Shown: one piece after another, positions 34,810 to 41,872 of the stretch
How positions within the stretch are numbered: the first letter of the stretch is position 1
Layout: every line of letters starts with the position of its first letter
Source: Planctomycetaceae bacterium
GTDB taxonomy: Bacteria > Planctomycetota > Planctomycetia > Planctomycetales > Planctomycetaceae
NCBI GenBank assembly: GCA_021732995.1
Contig: JAKFWA010000104.1
Coordinates: 1-42,545 of the forward strand
DNA: 42,545 nucleotides
Direction of reading: 5' to 3'
Translations under genes and position numbers: made by a program
The notes under the pieces: model-generated
Database searches by the model: none
Told to the model about the DNA's origin: nothing
What the model saw: only the letters and a program-made list of their open reading frames with translations

Positions 34810-35475
34810 ATGAATGTGCTGGTGTTGGCTCCTCATCCTGATGATGAGGTTCTGGGCTGCGGTGGGGTGATCGCGCGGCATGCGGCGGCGGGTGACAACG
34901 TGTACGTGGTTGTGGCTACTCGCGGTCTCGCCGAACTGTATGCCGACGACCTCGTCGCGATCGTGCGACGAGAAGCTCTGAAAGCGCACGCGATTCTGGG
35001 TGTGAAAGAAACCAAGTTCTTCGACTTTCCGGCTCCGGCGCTGGATACCGTGCCGCGCTACAAGCTGGCTTCCACGATCGCCAAGGTGCTCACCGACTGG
35101 CAGATCGACACGTTCTATATCCCGCATCATGGTGACATTCACAGCGACCATTTTCATCTGCATCACGCGGCGCTGGTGGCGGCTCGACCGCTGGCTCATT
35201 GCCCGGTGCGACGCATTCTGGCTTACGAAACACTGTCCGAAACGGAATGGGCCCCGCCGCAAAAGGATGCCGTTTTCTATCCAACGGTGTTCATCGACGT
35301 TGCCGAACATCTGCAGAAGAAACTCGAAGCGATGCAGTGCTTTGCGTCCCAGGTGAAGCCGCCGCCGAACGCTCGTTCGCTGCAGAATATCACGGCACTG
35401 GCTCACTACCGCGGTGCGACGGTGGCCTGTCACGCGGCCGAGAGCTTCATGCTCATTCGTCAGATCGACCGCTGA
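34810..35475 (+). CDS. PIG-L family N-deacetylase
   Basis: The 221-residue protein is a zinc-dependent LmbE/PIG-L enzyme. MNVLVLAPHPDDEVLGCGG (metal and catalytic residues H9, D11, D12) opens it, and DIHSDHFHLHH (H111, H114) supplies the third ligand. Family members remove acetyl or other acyl groups from N-acetylglucosamine-type amino sugars or related small molecules. ATG at 34810 gives the canonical N-terminus; the frame extends upstream to 34747 without support. The gene opens a same-strand run with ACP, KASIII, SDR, acyltransferase and ligase genes, so it probably exposes an amine for re-acylation, or trims an intermediate. The substrate is unknown. Confidence 0.9.
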   Translation: MNVLVLAPHPDDEVLGCGGVIARHAAAGDNVYVVVATRGLAELYADDLVAIVRREALKAHAILGVKETKFFDFPAPALDTVPRYKLASTIAKVLTDWQIDTFYIPHHGDIHSDHFHLHHAALVAARPLAHCPVRRILAYETLSETEWAPPQKDAVFYPTVFIDVAEHLQKKLEAMQCFASQVKPPPNARSLQNITALAHYRGATVACHAAESFMLIRQIDR

Positions 35476-35564
35476 AACTCGCGTTGGCGAGTTTTGGCGC
35501 CTCTGTTAAAAGTCGAAAGCGGCTTTCCCAAAGTGTCTTCACCGAAGCAATGGAGTGCTTGGTT

Positions 35565-35801
35565 ATGGATCAGCAGACGTTCCTGTCGCTGTTGGATGAA
35601 CTGTTTGAAACGGATGCCGGAGTGATCACGCCAGAGACGGCGTTGAAGGAAATTCCCGGTTGGAGTTCGCTCACGTTCGTTGGCCTGATTGCGATGATCG
35701 ACGAAGAATGCGGCGTCACGTTGCCCCCGAACATCATTCTGAATTGCCGCACTGTCGGCGATTTGACCGCTCACGTGCTGCAGAAGCGCGCTGCGGCCTA
35801 G
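35565..35801 (+). CDS. Acyl carrier protein, cluster copy 1
   Basis: A 78-residue acidic carrier protein, MDQQTFLSLLDELFE at the N-terminus. The phosphopantetheine attachment serine is S35 in PGWSSLTFVGLI, where the usual aspartate before it is serine (SSL instead of DSL). A GGAG box nine nt before ATG 35565 fixes the start. The carrier lies 89 nt after the PIG-L gene and before KASIII, and it would hold the growing or transferred acyl group. A second carrier occurs at 38546. The SSL variant is common in secondary-metabolite carriers and may alter which phosphopantetheinyl transferase or partner enzymes it meets. Confidence 0.88.
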   Translation: MDQQTFLSLLDELFETDAGVITPETALKEIPGWSSLTFVGLIAMIDEECGVTLPPNIILNCRTVGDLTAHVLQKRAAA

Positions 35802-35829
35802 AGATTCACCAAGGCTGAGAGGCAAGTTT

Positions 35830-35885
35830 GTAGGGCGGACTATCCTGTCCGCCATCGTTTCGACGGACAGGGTTGTCCGTCCTAC
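35830..35885. repeat. Dispersed GTAGG-CGGAC palindrome, copy in the acyl cluster
   Basis: GTAGGGCGGAC (35830-35840) pairs with GTCCGTCCTAC (35875-35885) with one wobble, and each half contains its own GGAC/GTCC inverted repeat. It sits between the first ACP gene and KASIII. A near copy is at 39569-39617, and a half copy at 51-77. Confidence 0.85.
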
Positions 35886-35958
35886 TTGCCATGTCTGAGT
35901 TGGAGCGGGCGATTCCAATAGCGGCGCTGCCGCTGTTGTCATTCAGGGAGGGAGCGAC

Positions 35959-37062
35959 ATGGCAACGATGCAAGTTTCCGGGATTCGGATTGCGGGACTG
36001 GCTTCCGCCGTGCCCGATCAACTGGAAACGGTGGACGACGATGCGGCGCGATTTGGTCGCGAAGAGGCGGCCAAGATCAGTCAGAGCATTGGTGTCACAT
36101 CGCGGCGAGTTGCTCCCGCGCCCATCTGTGCTTCGGACCTCTGTCATGCAGCCGCTGAGAAGTTGCTGAACGACCTCGGCTGGGAGCGTGACACCGTTCA
36201 GGCGCTGATCTTCGTGACTCAGACGCCCGACTATCTCTCCCCCGCGACGGCCTGCACCCTGCAGTCTCGACTCGGTTTGAGCAAAGGTTGCGCGGCGTTT
36301 GATATCAGCCTGGGTTGCTCAGGATATGTGTATGGACTGGCCACTGCGGCGCAGTTCGCGAAAGGTCTCAGCAACGGCACTGACGGCTCGGGCCGTGTGC
36401 TGCTGCTGGTAGGCGACACGATTACGCGGGTGATCTCGCCACAGGATCGTTCGACGGTGCCGCTCTTCGGTGATGCCGGTTCAGCAACGGCTCTGGAATT
36501 CAATGCGTCGGCTGCTCCGATGAGCTTCGTGCTCGGGACGGACGGCAATGGCCGCGACCACTTGCTGATTCCGGCGGGTGGCTTCCGCACGCCGCGCACG
36601 GCAGCGACCGGCGAGCGAACCGCACGCGAGAATGGCAACATTCGTAGCGACGATGACCTGTTCATGAACGGCGCTGAAGTCTTCATGTTCACGCTGTGCG
36701 AAGTGCCAAGCCTCTTCAAAAATGCGACGCAGGCAGCGGGCTGGACGATCGACGATGTGGATGGCGTCATCATGCATCAGGCCAATTCGTTCATGCTCAA
36801 CCACCTGCGCAAGCGACTCAAGATTCCGGAAGACAAGTTCGTGGTGGCGCTCGATGGTTACGGCAACACGAGCTGCGCTTCGATTCCTCTGGCGCTCTCT
36901 GCGACCTACGCGAAGAAGGCCGATGAGTCGCGACGGCTGGTACTGGCTGGCTTCGGTGTCGGTTGGTCATGGGGCGGCGCTGCGGTCACCGTCGATAACG
37001 CCGTTCTGCCTGAAGTGGTCATCGTCCCTGGTCTGCCGGCTGTTGTGCGGGAGGCGGCGTGA
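35959..37062 (+). CDS. 3-oxoacyl-ACP synthase III (KASIII/FabH-like)
   Basis: The 367-residue protein is a ketosynthase III. The catalytic triad is C120 in [12 protein letters not shown]273 in [10 protein letters not shown] and N303 in [11 protein letters not shown], all intact, so condensation is expected. [23 protein letters not shown] and DAGSATALE are standard family segments. It is about 40 residues longer than housekeeping FabH. It would extend a CoA- or ACP-bound starter with malonyl-ACP. ATG at 35959 has a GGGAGGGAG site. It overlaps the next SDR gene by one nt, so expression is coupled. The position between two ACPs, a reductase and an acyltransferase points to a dedicated acyl pathway rather than general fatty acid synthesis. 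Confidence 0.93.
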   Translation: MATMQVSGIRIAGLASAVPDQLETVDDDAARFGREEAAKISQSIGVTSRRVAPAPICASDLCHAAAEKLLNDLGWERDTVQALIFVTQTPDYLSPATACTLQSRLGLSKGCAAFDISLGCSGYVYGLATAAQFAKGLSNGTDGSGRVLLLVGDTITRVISPQDRSTVPLFGDAGSATALEFNASAAPMSFVLGTDGNGRDHLLIPAGGFRTPRTAATGERTARENGNIRSDDDLFMNGAEVFMFTLCEVPSLFKNATQAAGWTIDDVDGVIMHQANSFMLNHLRKRLKIPEDKFVVALDGYGNTSCASIPLALSATYAKKADESRRLVLAGFGVGWSWGGAAVTVDNAVLPEVVIVPGLPAVVREAA

Positions 37063-37820
37063 TGCTGAATCCGCTCGACATGACAGGTCGGACGGTTCTC
37101 GTGACGGGAGCTTCGTCGGGACTGGGCCGCGAAGTCTGCGTGCTGCTGAGTGAACTGGGGGCCAAAGTGGTGCTGGTGGCTCGCAGCCCGGAACGGCTGG
37201 CCGAGACCGCCGCGCGGCTGTCGGGTACTGGTCATCGCATCGAAGCCTTTGACGTCAGTCAAGTGGACGCGATTCCGGAATGGATGAAGTCCATCGCGGC
37301 GCAGACCGGTCCTCTGTCGGGCGTGGTGCATGCGGCCGGAATTCATTTCACGGTGCCACTGCGAGTGCTGCAGCCCGCGAAACTCGATGACCTCATGCGC
37401 ATCAACTTCGGAGCCGCCGTCGCGCTGACGAAGGGCCTGCGTCAGAAAGGCGTGCGTGCCGAACGCACAAGCGTCGTGTACTTCTCGTCCGTGATGGCCG
37501 TGGTCGGTCGTCAGGGCGTTTCCGCCTACGCCGCCAGCAAGGGAGCACTGGTCTCGTTGGCGATGTCGCTGGCTCTGGAATTGGCCAGCGAAGGCGTGCG
37601 AGTCAACTGCGTGGCTCCCGGTCATGTGCGGACCGAAATGGCCGAAAAAGCCGAAGAGCTGCTGTCGGCAGAACAGATCAAGTCGATTGAAGACATGCAC
37701 CCGCTGGGTCTGGGCGAACCGCGTGACGTGGCGAACGCAGTGTCGTTCCTGCTGTCGGACGCGAGCCGCTGGATCACGGGGCAAACGCTGGTGATTGACG
37801 GTGGTTACACCATTCATTGA
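37062..37820 (+). CDS. SDR-family 3-oxoacyl-ACP reductase, cluster copy 1
   Basis: A 252-residue short-chain dehydrogenase. The cofactor motif TGASSGLG is at 15-22, HAAG (90-93) replaces the usual NNAG, the catalytic serine S143 lies in FSSVMA and the YAASK active site gives Y156 and K160. [16 protein letters not shown] is the normal FabG-type end. It probably reduces the 3-oxoacyl product of KASIII. ATG at 37062 overlaps the KASIII stop by one nt, and GGGAGG lies just upstream. A TTG/GTG three nt earlier is a less likely start. The acyltransferase gene follows 19 nt later. Confidence 0.91.
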   Translation: MLNPLDMTGRTVLVTGASSGLGREVCVLLSELGAKVVLVARSPERLAETAARLSGTGHRIEAFDVSQVDAIPEWMKSIAAQTGPLSGVVHAAGIHFTVPLRVLQPAKLDDLMRINFGAAVALTKGLRQKGVRAERTSVVYFSSVMAVVGRQGVSAYAASKGALVSLAMSLALELASEGVRVNCVAPGHVRTEMAEKAEELLSAEQIKSIEDMHPLGLGEPRDVANAVSFLLSDASRWITGQTLVIDGGYTIH

Positions 37821-37839
37821 ACGGATGCAGGATCGAGAC

Positions 37840-38523
37840 ATGACAGCGCGATTGCTCATCATCGGAGCGGGTGGCTTTGGCCGAGAGATCCTCGCCTGGG
37901 CAGAGGACGTCGTTCGCGCGACGCCGTCTCCCGAATGGACGATCGGCGGCTTTCTGGATGCGAATCCACAGGCGCTCAAGGCCTTCAATATCGACGTGCC
38001 GGTTGTTGGCGATCCGGCGAGCTATGCTCCGCAACCGAATGACCGCTTTGTGTGTGCCATCGGCGATCCGGCGACGAAGCTGCGAGTGTGTGAGGCTCTG
38101 CGCGGTCGTGGTGCTCAATTCATCAACTTGGTTCATCCCACAGCGCTGGTCGGCCCGCGCTGTCAGTTGGGGACCGGTGCCATCCTGTGTCCGTTCGCGG
38201 CGTTGACCGTCGATGTGACGCTCGGCGACTTCGTGACGTTGAACCTGCGAGCGGGCGTCGGGCACGACGTCCGTATCGGCGATGGCGCAACCTTGAATGC
38301 CTACTGCGACGTGACTGGAGCAGCGCGACTCGGCAAGGGCGTGTTCATGGGCAGTCATGCTGTCGTTGCCCCGAAGGCTGTCGTGGAAGACTTTGCTCGA
38401 ATTGGTGCTGGCAGCGTGGTTGTGCGGCGAGTCAAAGCTGGCTCGTCTGTCATCGGTGTTCCAGCAAAACGAATTGATTTTGATACCGTGGCCGCGCCCG
38501 CTGAGAGCGCAAAGGCCGCCTGA
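37840..38523 (+). CDS. NeuD-like hexapeptide acyltransferase
   Basis: The 227-residue protein has an N-terminal Rossmann-like domain, LLIIGAGGFGREILAWAED, as in NeuD/PglD sugar acyltransferases. A left-handed beta-helix of hexapeptide repeats then follows from about residue 95: HPTALVGPRCQLGTGAILCP, LGDFVTLNLRAGVGHDVRIG, GVFMGSHAVVAPKAVV and RIGAGSVVVRRV. The last HDVRIGDGATLN segment has the histidine used by these enzymes. They transfer acyl groups from CoA or ACP to the amine of nucleotide-linked amino sugars. ATG at 37840 has CAGGA seven nt upstream. The gene lies 19 nt after the first SDR and 22 nt before the second ACP, in the centre of the cluster. Confidence 0.88.
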   Translation: MTARLLIIGAGGFGREILAWAEDVVRATPSPEWTIGGFLDANPQALKAFNIDVPVVGDPASYAPQPNDRFVCAIGDPATKLRVCEALRGRGAQFINLVHPTALVGPRCQLGTGAILCPFAALTVDVTLGDFVTLNLRAGVGHDVRIGDGATLNAYCDVTGAARLGKGVFMGSHAVVAPKAVVEDFARIGAGSVVVRRVKAGSSVIGVPAKRIDFDTVAAPAESAKAA

Positions 38524-38545
38524 ATTATTAATGCAAGGAATTGCT

Positions 38546-38866
38546 ATGAGTTCACCTACTCGCGATCAGGTCGCCAATTGCGTACTGGCTGCAATTGATA
38601 CGCTCAATCCGCAACTGGAATCCGATCGACAGATCGAACGCAGCCTCACAGCGAAGTTGTTCGGTCGCGAAGCTCCGCTCGATTCGCTGGGACTGGTCAA
38701 TTTGATCGTCACGGTGGAAGAGCAGCTTTCTGACGATCTCGATGTGACGATCACGCTGGCGAATGAAAAAGCGATGTCGCGCCGCACGAGCCCGTTCCGG
38801 TCGGTCGATGTGCTGATCGACTTCATCTTGGAAATGCTCAGTGACGAGGCGAAGGCAGCGGCATGA
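38546..38866 (+). CDS. Acyl carrier protein, cluster copy 2
   Basis: A 106-residue carrier protein. The pantetheine serine is S47 in PLDSLGLVNLIV, the normal DSL motif, unlike the SSL of the first carrier. It is longer than housekeeping ACP, with an insertion before the last helix that reads TLANEKAMSRRTSPF. AAGGAA is five nt before ATG 38546. Its stop overlaps the start of the second SDR by 4 nt (ATGA). The distinct motif and length suggest the two carriers serve different steps or partners. Confidence 0.88.
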   Translation: MSSPTRDQVANCVLAAIDTLNPQLESDRQIERSLTAKLFGREAPLDSLGLVNLIVTVEEQLSDDLDVTITLANEKAMSRRTSPFRSVDVLIDFILEMLSDEAKAAA

Positions 38867-39564
38867 GCTCTGAACGCGTCATCGTCATTACAGGGACTCG
38901 CAAAGGCATCGGCCGGTATCTCGCCGAGAAGTATCTCGCAGCGGGAGATCGAGTCGTGGGATGCTCGCGCGACCCCAATGACCTGCAGCATGAGAACTAT
39001 CGGCATCACTGCCTCGACGTGGCCGACGAAGATGGCGTGAAGAAACTCTTCAATGCGACGCGCAAAGAGTTCGGGCAGTTGGATGTGCTCATCAACAACG
39101 CGGGCATCGCGTCGATGAATCATTCGATGCTGACTCCGCTGTCGACGATTGAACGCGTCTTGAGCACGAACGTGACGGGAACGTTTCTGTTCTGTCGCGA
39201 GGCCGCGCGGCTCATGCAGAAGAAACAATCTGGACGCATCGTCAACTTCGCAACGGTGGCCGTGCCCCTGAAGCTGGATGGCGAAGCGATCTACGCGGCG
39301 TCTAAAGCGGCGGTTGTCTCACTAACCGAGGTGCTGGCCCGAGAATTCGCTCCGCTCGGTATCACCGTGAACGCCGTCGGCCCGACGCCCGTGAAGACGG
39401 ACCTGATCCGCAATGTTCCCGAAGACAAGATTCAGGCCCTGCTGAACCGTCAGGCAATTCCCCGCTTCGGCGAGTACCGCGACGTTGAGAACGTGATCGA
39501 CTTCTTCATCAGTTCTGCCAGCGATTTCATCACCGGGCAAGTGCTCTATTTGGGCGGGGTGTAG
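38863..39564 (+). CDS. SDR-family oxidoreductase, cluster copy 2
   Basis: A 233-residue short-chain dehydrogenase. The cofactor motif TGTRKGIG is at 10-17 and NNAG at 78-81. The active-site tyrosine and lysine are Y144 and K148 in YAASK. The usual catalytic serine position reads NFATVAV, giving threonine 131, so the SDR triad is modified. It overlaps the second ACP by 4 nt, so it probably acts on a substrate held by that carrier. It may be a ketoreductase or a dehydrogenase; sequence cannot decide which. A palindromic repeat and the small membrane-protein gene follow. Confidence 0.9.
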   Translation: MSSERVIVITGTRKGIGRYLAEKYLAAGDRVVGCSRDPNDLQHENYRHHCLDVADEDGVKKLFNATRKEFGQLDVLINNAGIASMNHSMLTPLSTIERVLSTNVTGTFLFCREAARLMQKKQSGRIVNFATVAVPLKLDGEAIYAASKAAVVSLTEVLAREFAPLGITVNAVGPTPVKTDLIRNVPEDKIQALLNRQAIPRFGEYRDVENVIDFFISSASDFITGQVLYLGGV

Positions 39565-39568
39565 CTTT

Positions 39569-39617
39569 GTAGGTCGGACAATCCTGTCCGACAGCCGGAC
39601 AAGATTGTCCGGCCTAC
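39569..39617. repeat. Dispersed GTAGG-CGGAC palindrome, second copy in the acyl cluster
   Basis: GTAGGTCGGACAATC (39569-39583) pairs with GATTGTCCGGCCTAC (39603-39617) with one wobble, again with a GGAC/GTCC sub-palindrome in each half. It lies five nt after the stop of the second SDR. It is the counterpart of the copy at 35830-35885; the two bracket the five genes from KASIII to SDR2. Confidence 0.88.
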
Positions 39618-39660
39618 TTGTGACGTTCGCCCGCACGGTCCACTTGTCGTTCTCGAACCT

Positions 39661-39689
39661 GTCTTCACAGGATCGGGCAACTCTGAGAA
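39661..39689. repeat. 29-nt direct repeat, left copy
   Basis: This 29-nt stretch is perfectly repeated at 40356-40384, 695 nt away, with further similarity (13 of 19) in the next 19 nt, which end CTCACGCCTG in both. It lies before the small membrane-protein gene. No known insertion-sequence end or integrase is seen, but direct repeats flanking a single gene suggest duplication or insertion. Confidence 0.85.
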
Positions 39690-39819
39690 TCTGTGGCCCT
39701 CACGCCTGTGTTATGGCCGGTCTCCGACCGAGCCACAAGATGCGACCGCAGGTCTTCCGAAGAGACTGCGCGTGGCACAGGAGACCTCCGGTTACTGAGT
39801 GTGCAGTCAGGAAGTGATC

Positions 39820-40404
39820 ATGCAAGAGGAAACAGGACTGTGGCGATCGTTGGGTGACATCGTTGCATTCTCGGCTATTAACTTGGTCCTGATTCTGTTC
39901 AGTTTGATCGCTTCATTCGTGCTGGAAGAAACCACTTTTCATGTTTGTTTGTTCTCACTGCTGATTCTTGCATTTCTTTCACCAGAGTGGCGAATCAGGA
40001 AAGTGATCACGCAACAGGCAACAGAACGATGGCGATCATTGGGCATGATCGCCGCAATTTCGATTGTTCACCTGCTCCTTCATGACCTCTGCACCATCGC
40101 CCCAAACCTGTGGGTCCCTCTACACACAGATAATATATACGCCGTGGCAGAAGTTCGGATGTGGTGGTTCTTCACTCAGATCCTTGCATTCCCTTTGGGT
40201 TGGATGCGTGATCTTCGAACGCCGCACTTTAATCCATTGCTGGCACTAGTGCCGAACAGCGTCCTGTGGGGCACAACATTGTACTTCGCCTGCAGGACGG
40301 TCCATCGTTATTGCTGCGGTCGGTCAAAGAACAGCATTCAGCGACCCACCAACCCGTCTTCACAGGATCGGGCAACTCTGAGAACCTTCAGCTCTCACGC
40401 CTGA
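39820..40404 (+). CDS. Small multi-pass membrane protein of unknown function
   Basis: The 194-residue protein from ATG 39820 (AGGAAG upstream) has about four or five hydrophobic segments: AINLVLILFSLIASFVL, FHVCLFSLLILAFLS, MIAAISIVHLLLHDLC, WWFFTQILAFPLGW and LLALVPNSVLWGTTLYF. No family is recognised. The C-terminal 15 residues, SSQDRATLRTFSSHA, are encoded by the right copy of the flanking direct repeat, so the natural end may once have been elsewhere. Codon use and base composition look slightly more AT-rich than neighbours. It lies between the second SDR and the ligase and may be a passenger in the cluster. Confidence 0.65.
   Translation: MQEETGLWRSLGDIVAFSAINLVLILFSLIASFVLEETTFHVCLFSLLILAFLSPEWRIRKVITQQATERWRSLGMIAAISIVHLLLHDLCTIAPNLWVPLHTDNIYAVAEVRMWWFFTQILAFPLGWMRDLRTPHFNPLLALVPNSVLWGTTLYFACRTVHRYCCGRSKNSIQRPTNPSSQDRATLRTFSSHA
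40356..40384. repeat. 29-nt direct repeat, right copy
   Basis: An exact copy of 39661-39689. It lies inside the 3' end of the small membrane-protein gene, where it encodes the peptide SSQDRATLR. The same peptide is read in one frame of the left copy, which suggests that the left copy may be a remnant of coding sequence. Confidence 0.85.
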
Positions 40405-40466
40405 ACCGGAACGGTTCAGTAGTTCGCGGGCTTGTGATTTTGACGACCTTCAGAGGATGGAACCTC

Positions 40467-41819
40467 ATGACGTCCTGCATTGATTTCCTGCTGACCAGCT
40501 TTCGCTCACGCTCGGGTGCCGACGCTATTGTCTGGCGCGATCAGGCTTACAACTACCGTTGGCTCGCCGAACGTATCGGTCACTGGCAGGATTTTTTGAT
40601 TCACAATGAAGTCACGAGCGGCACTGTGGTTGCCCTCGAAGCGGACTTTTCGCCGAACGCCGTGGCTCTGTTCCTCGCCCTGGCGGAAGCCGGTTGCGTG
40701 CTGGTGCCGCTGACGTCCGCAGTCGCAACGAAACGTACTGAGTTTCTGGAAGTTTCTCAGGCAGAAATTTCGATTGCGATTGATACTCAGGACGACGTGT
40801 CGGTGAAGCGGTTTGAGGCCGTCGCTTCGCACGACATCTATCAAAAGCTGCGCAGTGAGAAGCGGCCGGGGCTGGTGATCTTCTCATCGGGTTCGACGGG
40901 CAAGAGCAAGGCGGCTGTGCATGACGTGGTGCCGCTGCTGGAAAAATTCAAGACGCCGCGTCACGCATTGCGCACAATCTCGTTTCTGCTGTACGACCAC
41001 ATTGGCGGTATCAACACGATGCTGTACACGCTGGCCAACGGCGGGTGCCTCGTGACGGTACAGGATCGCTCGCCAGATGCCGTGTTGCGAGCCGTTGATA
41101 AACACAAGGTCGAACTGCTGCCGACGTCGCCGACGTTCCTGAATCTGTGCCTGATCGGTGAAGCGTGGAAGCGACACGATCTCAGTTCACTGAAGACGGT
41201 GTCCTATGGCACCGAGCCGATGCCTGAGAGCACTCTACGCCGGTTCCATGAACTGTTCCCGCACATCAACCTGCTGCAGACTTATGGGTTGTCCGAAGTG
41301 GGCATCCTCAGATCGAAGTCACGCAGCAGCGATTCGTTGTGGGTGAAGCTGGGCGGCGACGGTTTTGATACTCGCATTGTTGACGGCATTCTGCAGATCA
41401 AAGCGCAGTCCGCGATGCTCGGTTACTTGAACGCACAAAGCCCGTTCACCGCCGATGGCTGGTACAATACTGGCGACCGCGTCGAAGTCGACGGCGAATG
41501 GATGCGCATCCTGGGCCGCGAGTCCGAGATCATCAACGTGGGCGGCGAGAAGGTTTACCCCGCCGAAGTGGAAAGCGTGATCCAGGAGCTGCCCGCCGTG
41601 GCTGATGCGGTAGTCATCGGCGTGAAGAACCCGATCACCGGCATGATGGTGTGTGCCCGAGTGCAACTGCGCGAGCAAGTCGATCAGAAGGCCTTTGTGG
41701 CCGAGCTGAAGGCTTACTGTCGTCAGCGCCTGCAGCCGTACAAGGTGCCGGTGAAGGTTGAGTTCATCGCCGAAAGCCAACACTCCGAGCGCTTCAAGAA
41801 GATGCGCCGCGGGGCTTAA
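40467..41819 (+). CDS. AMP-dependent acyl ligase
   Basis: The 450-residue protein is an ANL-superfamily adenylating enzyme. The AMP-binding loop is FSSGSTGKSK (139-148), the YGLSEVG motif precedes the adenine contact, WYNTGDRVEVDGEWMRILGRESEIINVGGEKVYPAEVE covers the hinge and A8 region, and the C-terminal subdomain ends KKMRRGA with a candidate catalytic lysine. The normal length is 500-550, so the N-terminal part is short. It would activate a carboxylic acid for loading on CoA or on one of the two ACPs. ATG at 40467 has AGAGGA upstream; the frame is open to 40266 but overlaps the previous gene. It follows the membrane-protein gene by 62 nt and lies 53 nt before the last, partial gene. Confidence 0.9.
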   Translation: MTSCIDFLLTSFRSRSGADAIVWRDQAYNYRWLAERIGHWQDFLIHNEVTSGTVVALEADFSPNAVALFLALAEAGCVLVPLTSAVATKRTEFLEVSQAEISIAIDTQDDVSVKRFEAVASHDIYQKLRSEKRPGLVIFSSGSTGKSKAAVHDVVPLLEKFKTPRHALRTISFLLYDHIGGINTMLYTLANGGCLVTVQDRSPDAVLRAVDKHKVELLPTSPTFLNLCLIGEAWKRHDLSSLKTVSYGTEPMPESTLRRFHELFPHINLLQTYGLSEVGILRSKSRSSDSLWVKLGGDGFDTRIVDGILQIKAQSAMLGYLNAQSPFTADGWYNTGDRVEVDGEWMRILGRESEIINVGGEKVYPAEVESVIQELPAVADAVVIGVKNPITGMMVCARVQLREQVDQKAFVAELKAYCRQRLQPYKVPVKVEFIAESQHSERFKKMRRGA

Positions 41820-41872
41820 TCGCCGCTACGATACCTGCAAGACAACTGTCACTCCTTAGCGAGTTCAAGTTC

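Noticed and set aside
34810-35475. PIG-L gene as bacillithiol or mycothiol deacetylase
   Set aside because: No bshA, bshC or mshA/mshC type genes are nearby, and the context is acyl carrier chemistry.
36906-37988. 360-codon minus-strand open frame opposite KASIII and SDR1
   Set aside because: It crosses the junction of two coupled plus-strand genes and has histidine-rich shadow composition.
35565-39564. Cluster as housekeeping fatty acid synthesis or ladderane synthesis
   Set aside because: There is no dehydratase, enoyl reductase, KASII or malonyltransferase, two unlike ACPs are present, and no radical SAM or desaturase genes of ladderane loci are seen.
39569-39617. Palindromic repeats as a CRISPR array
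   Set aside because: The copies are single and kilobases apart, with no spacers and no cas genes.
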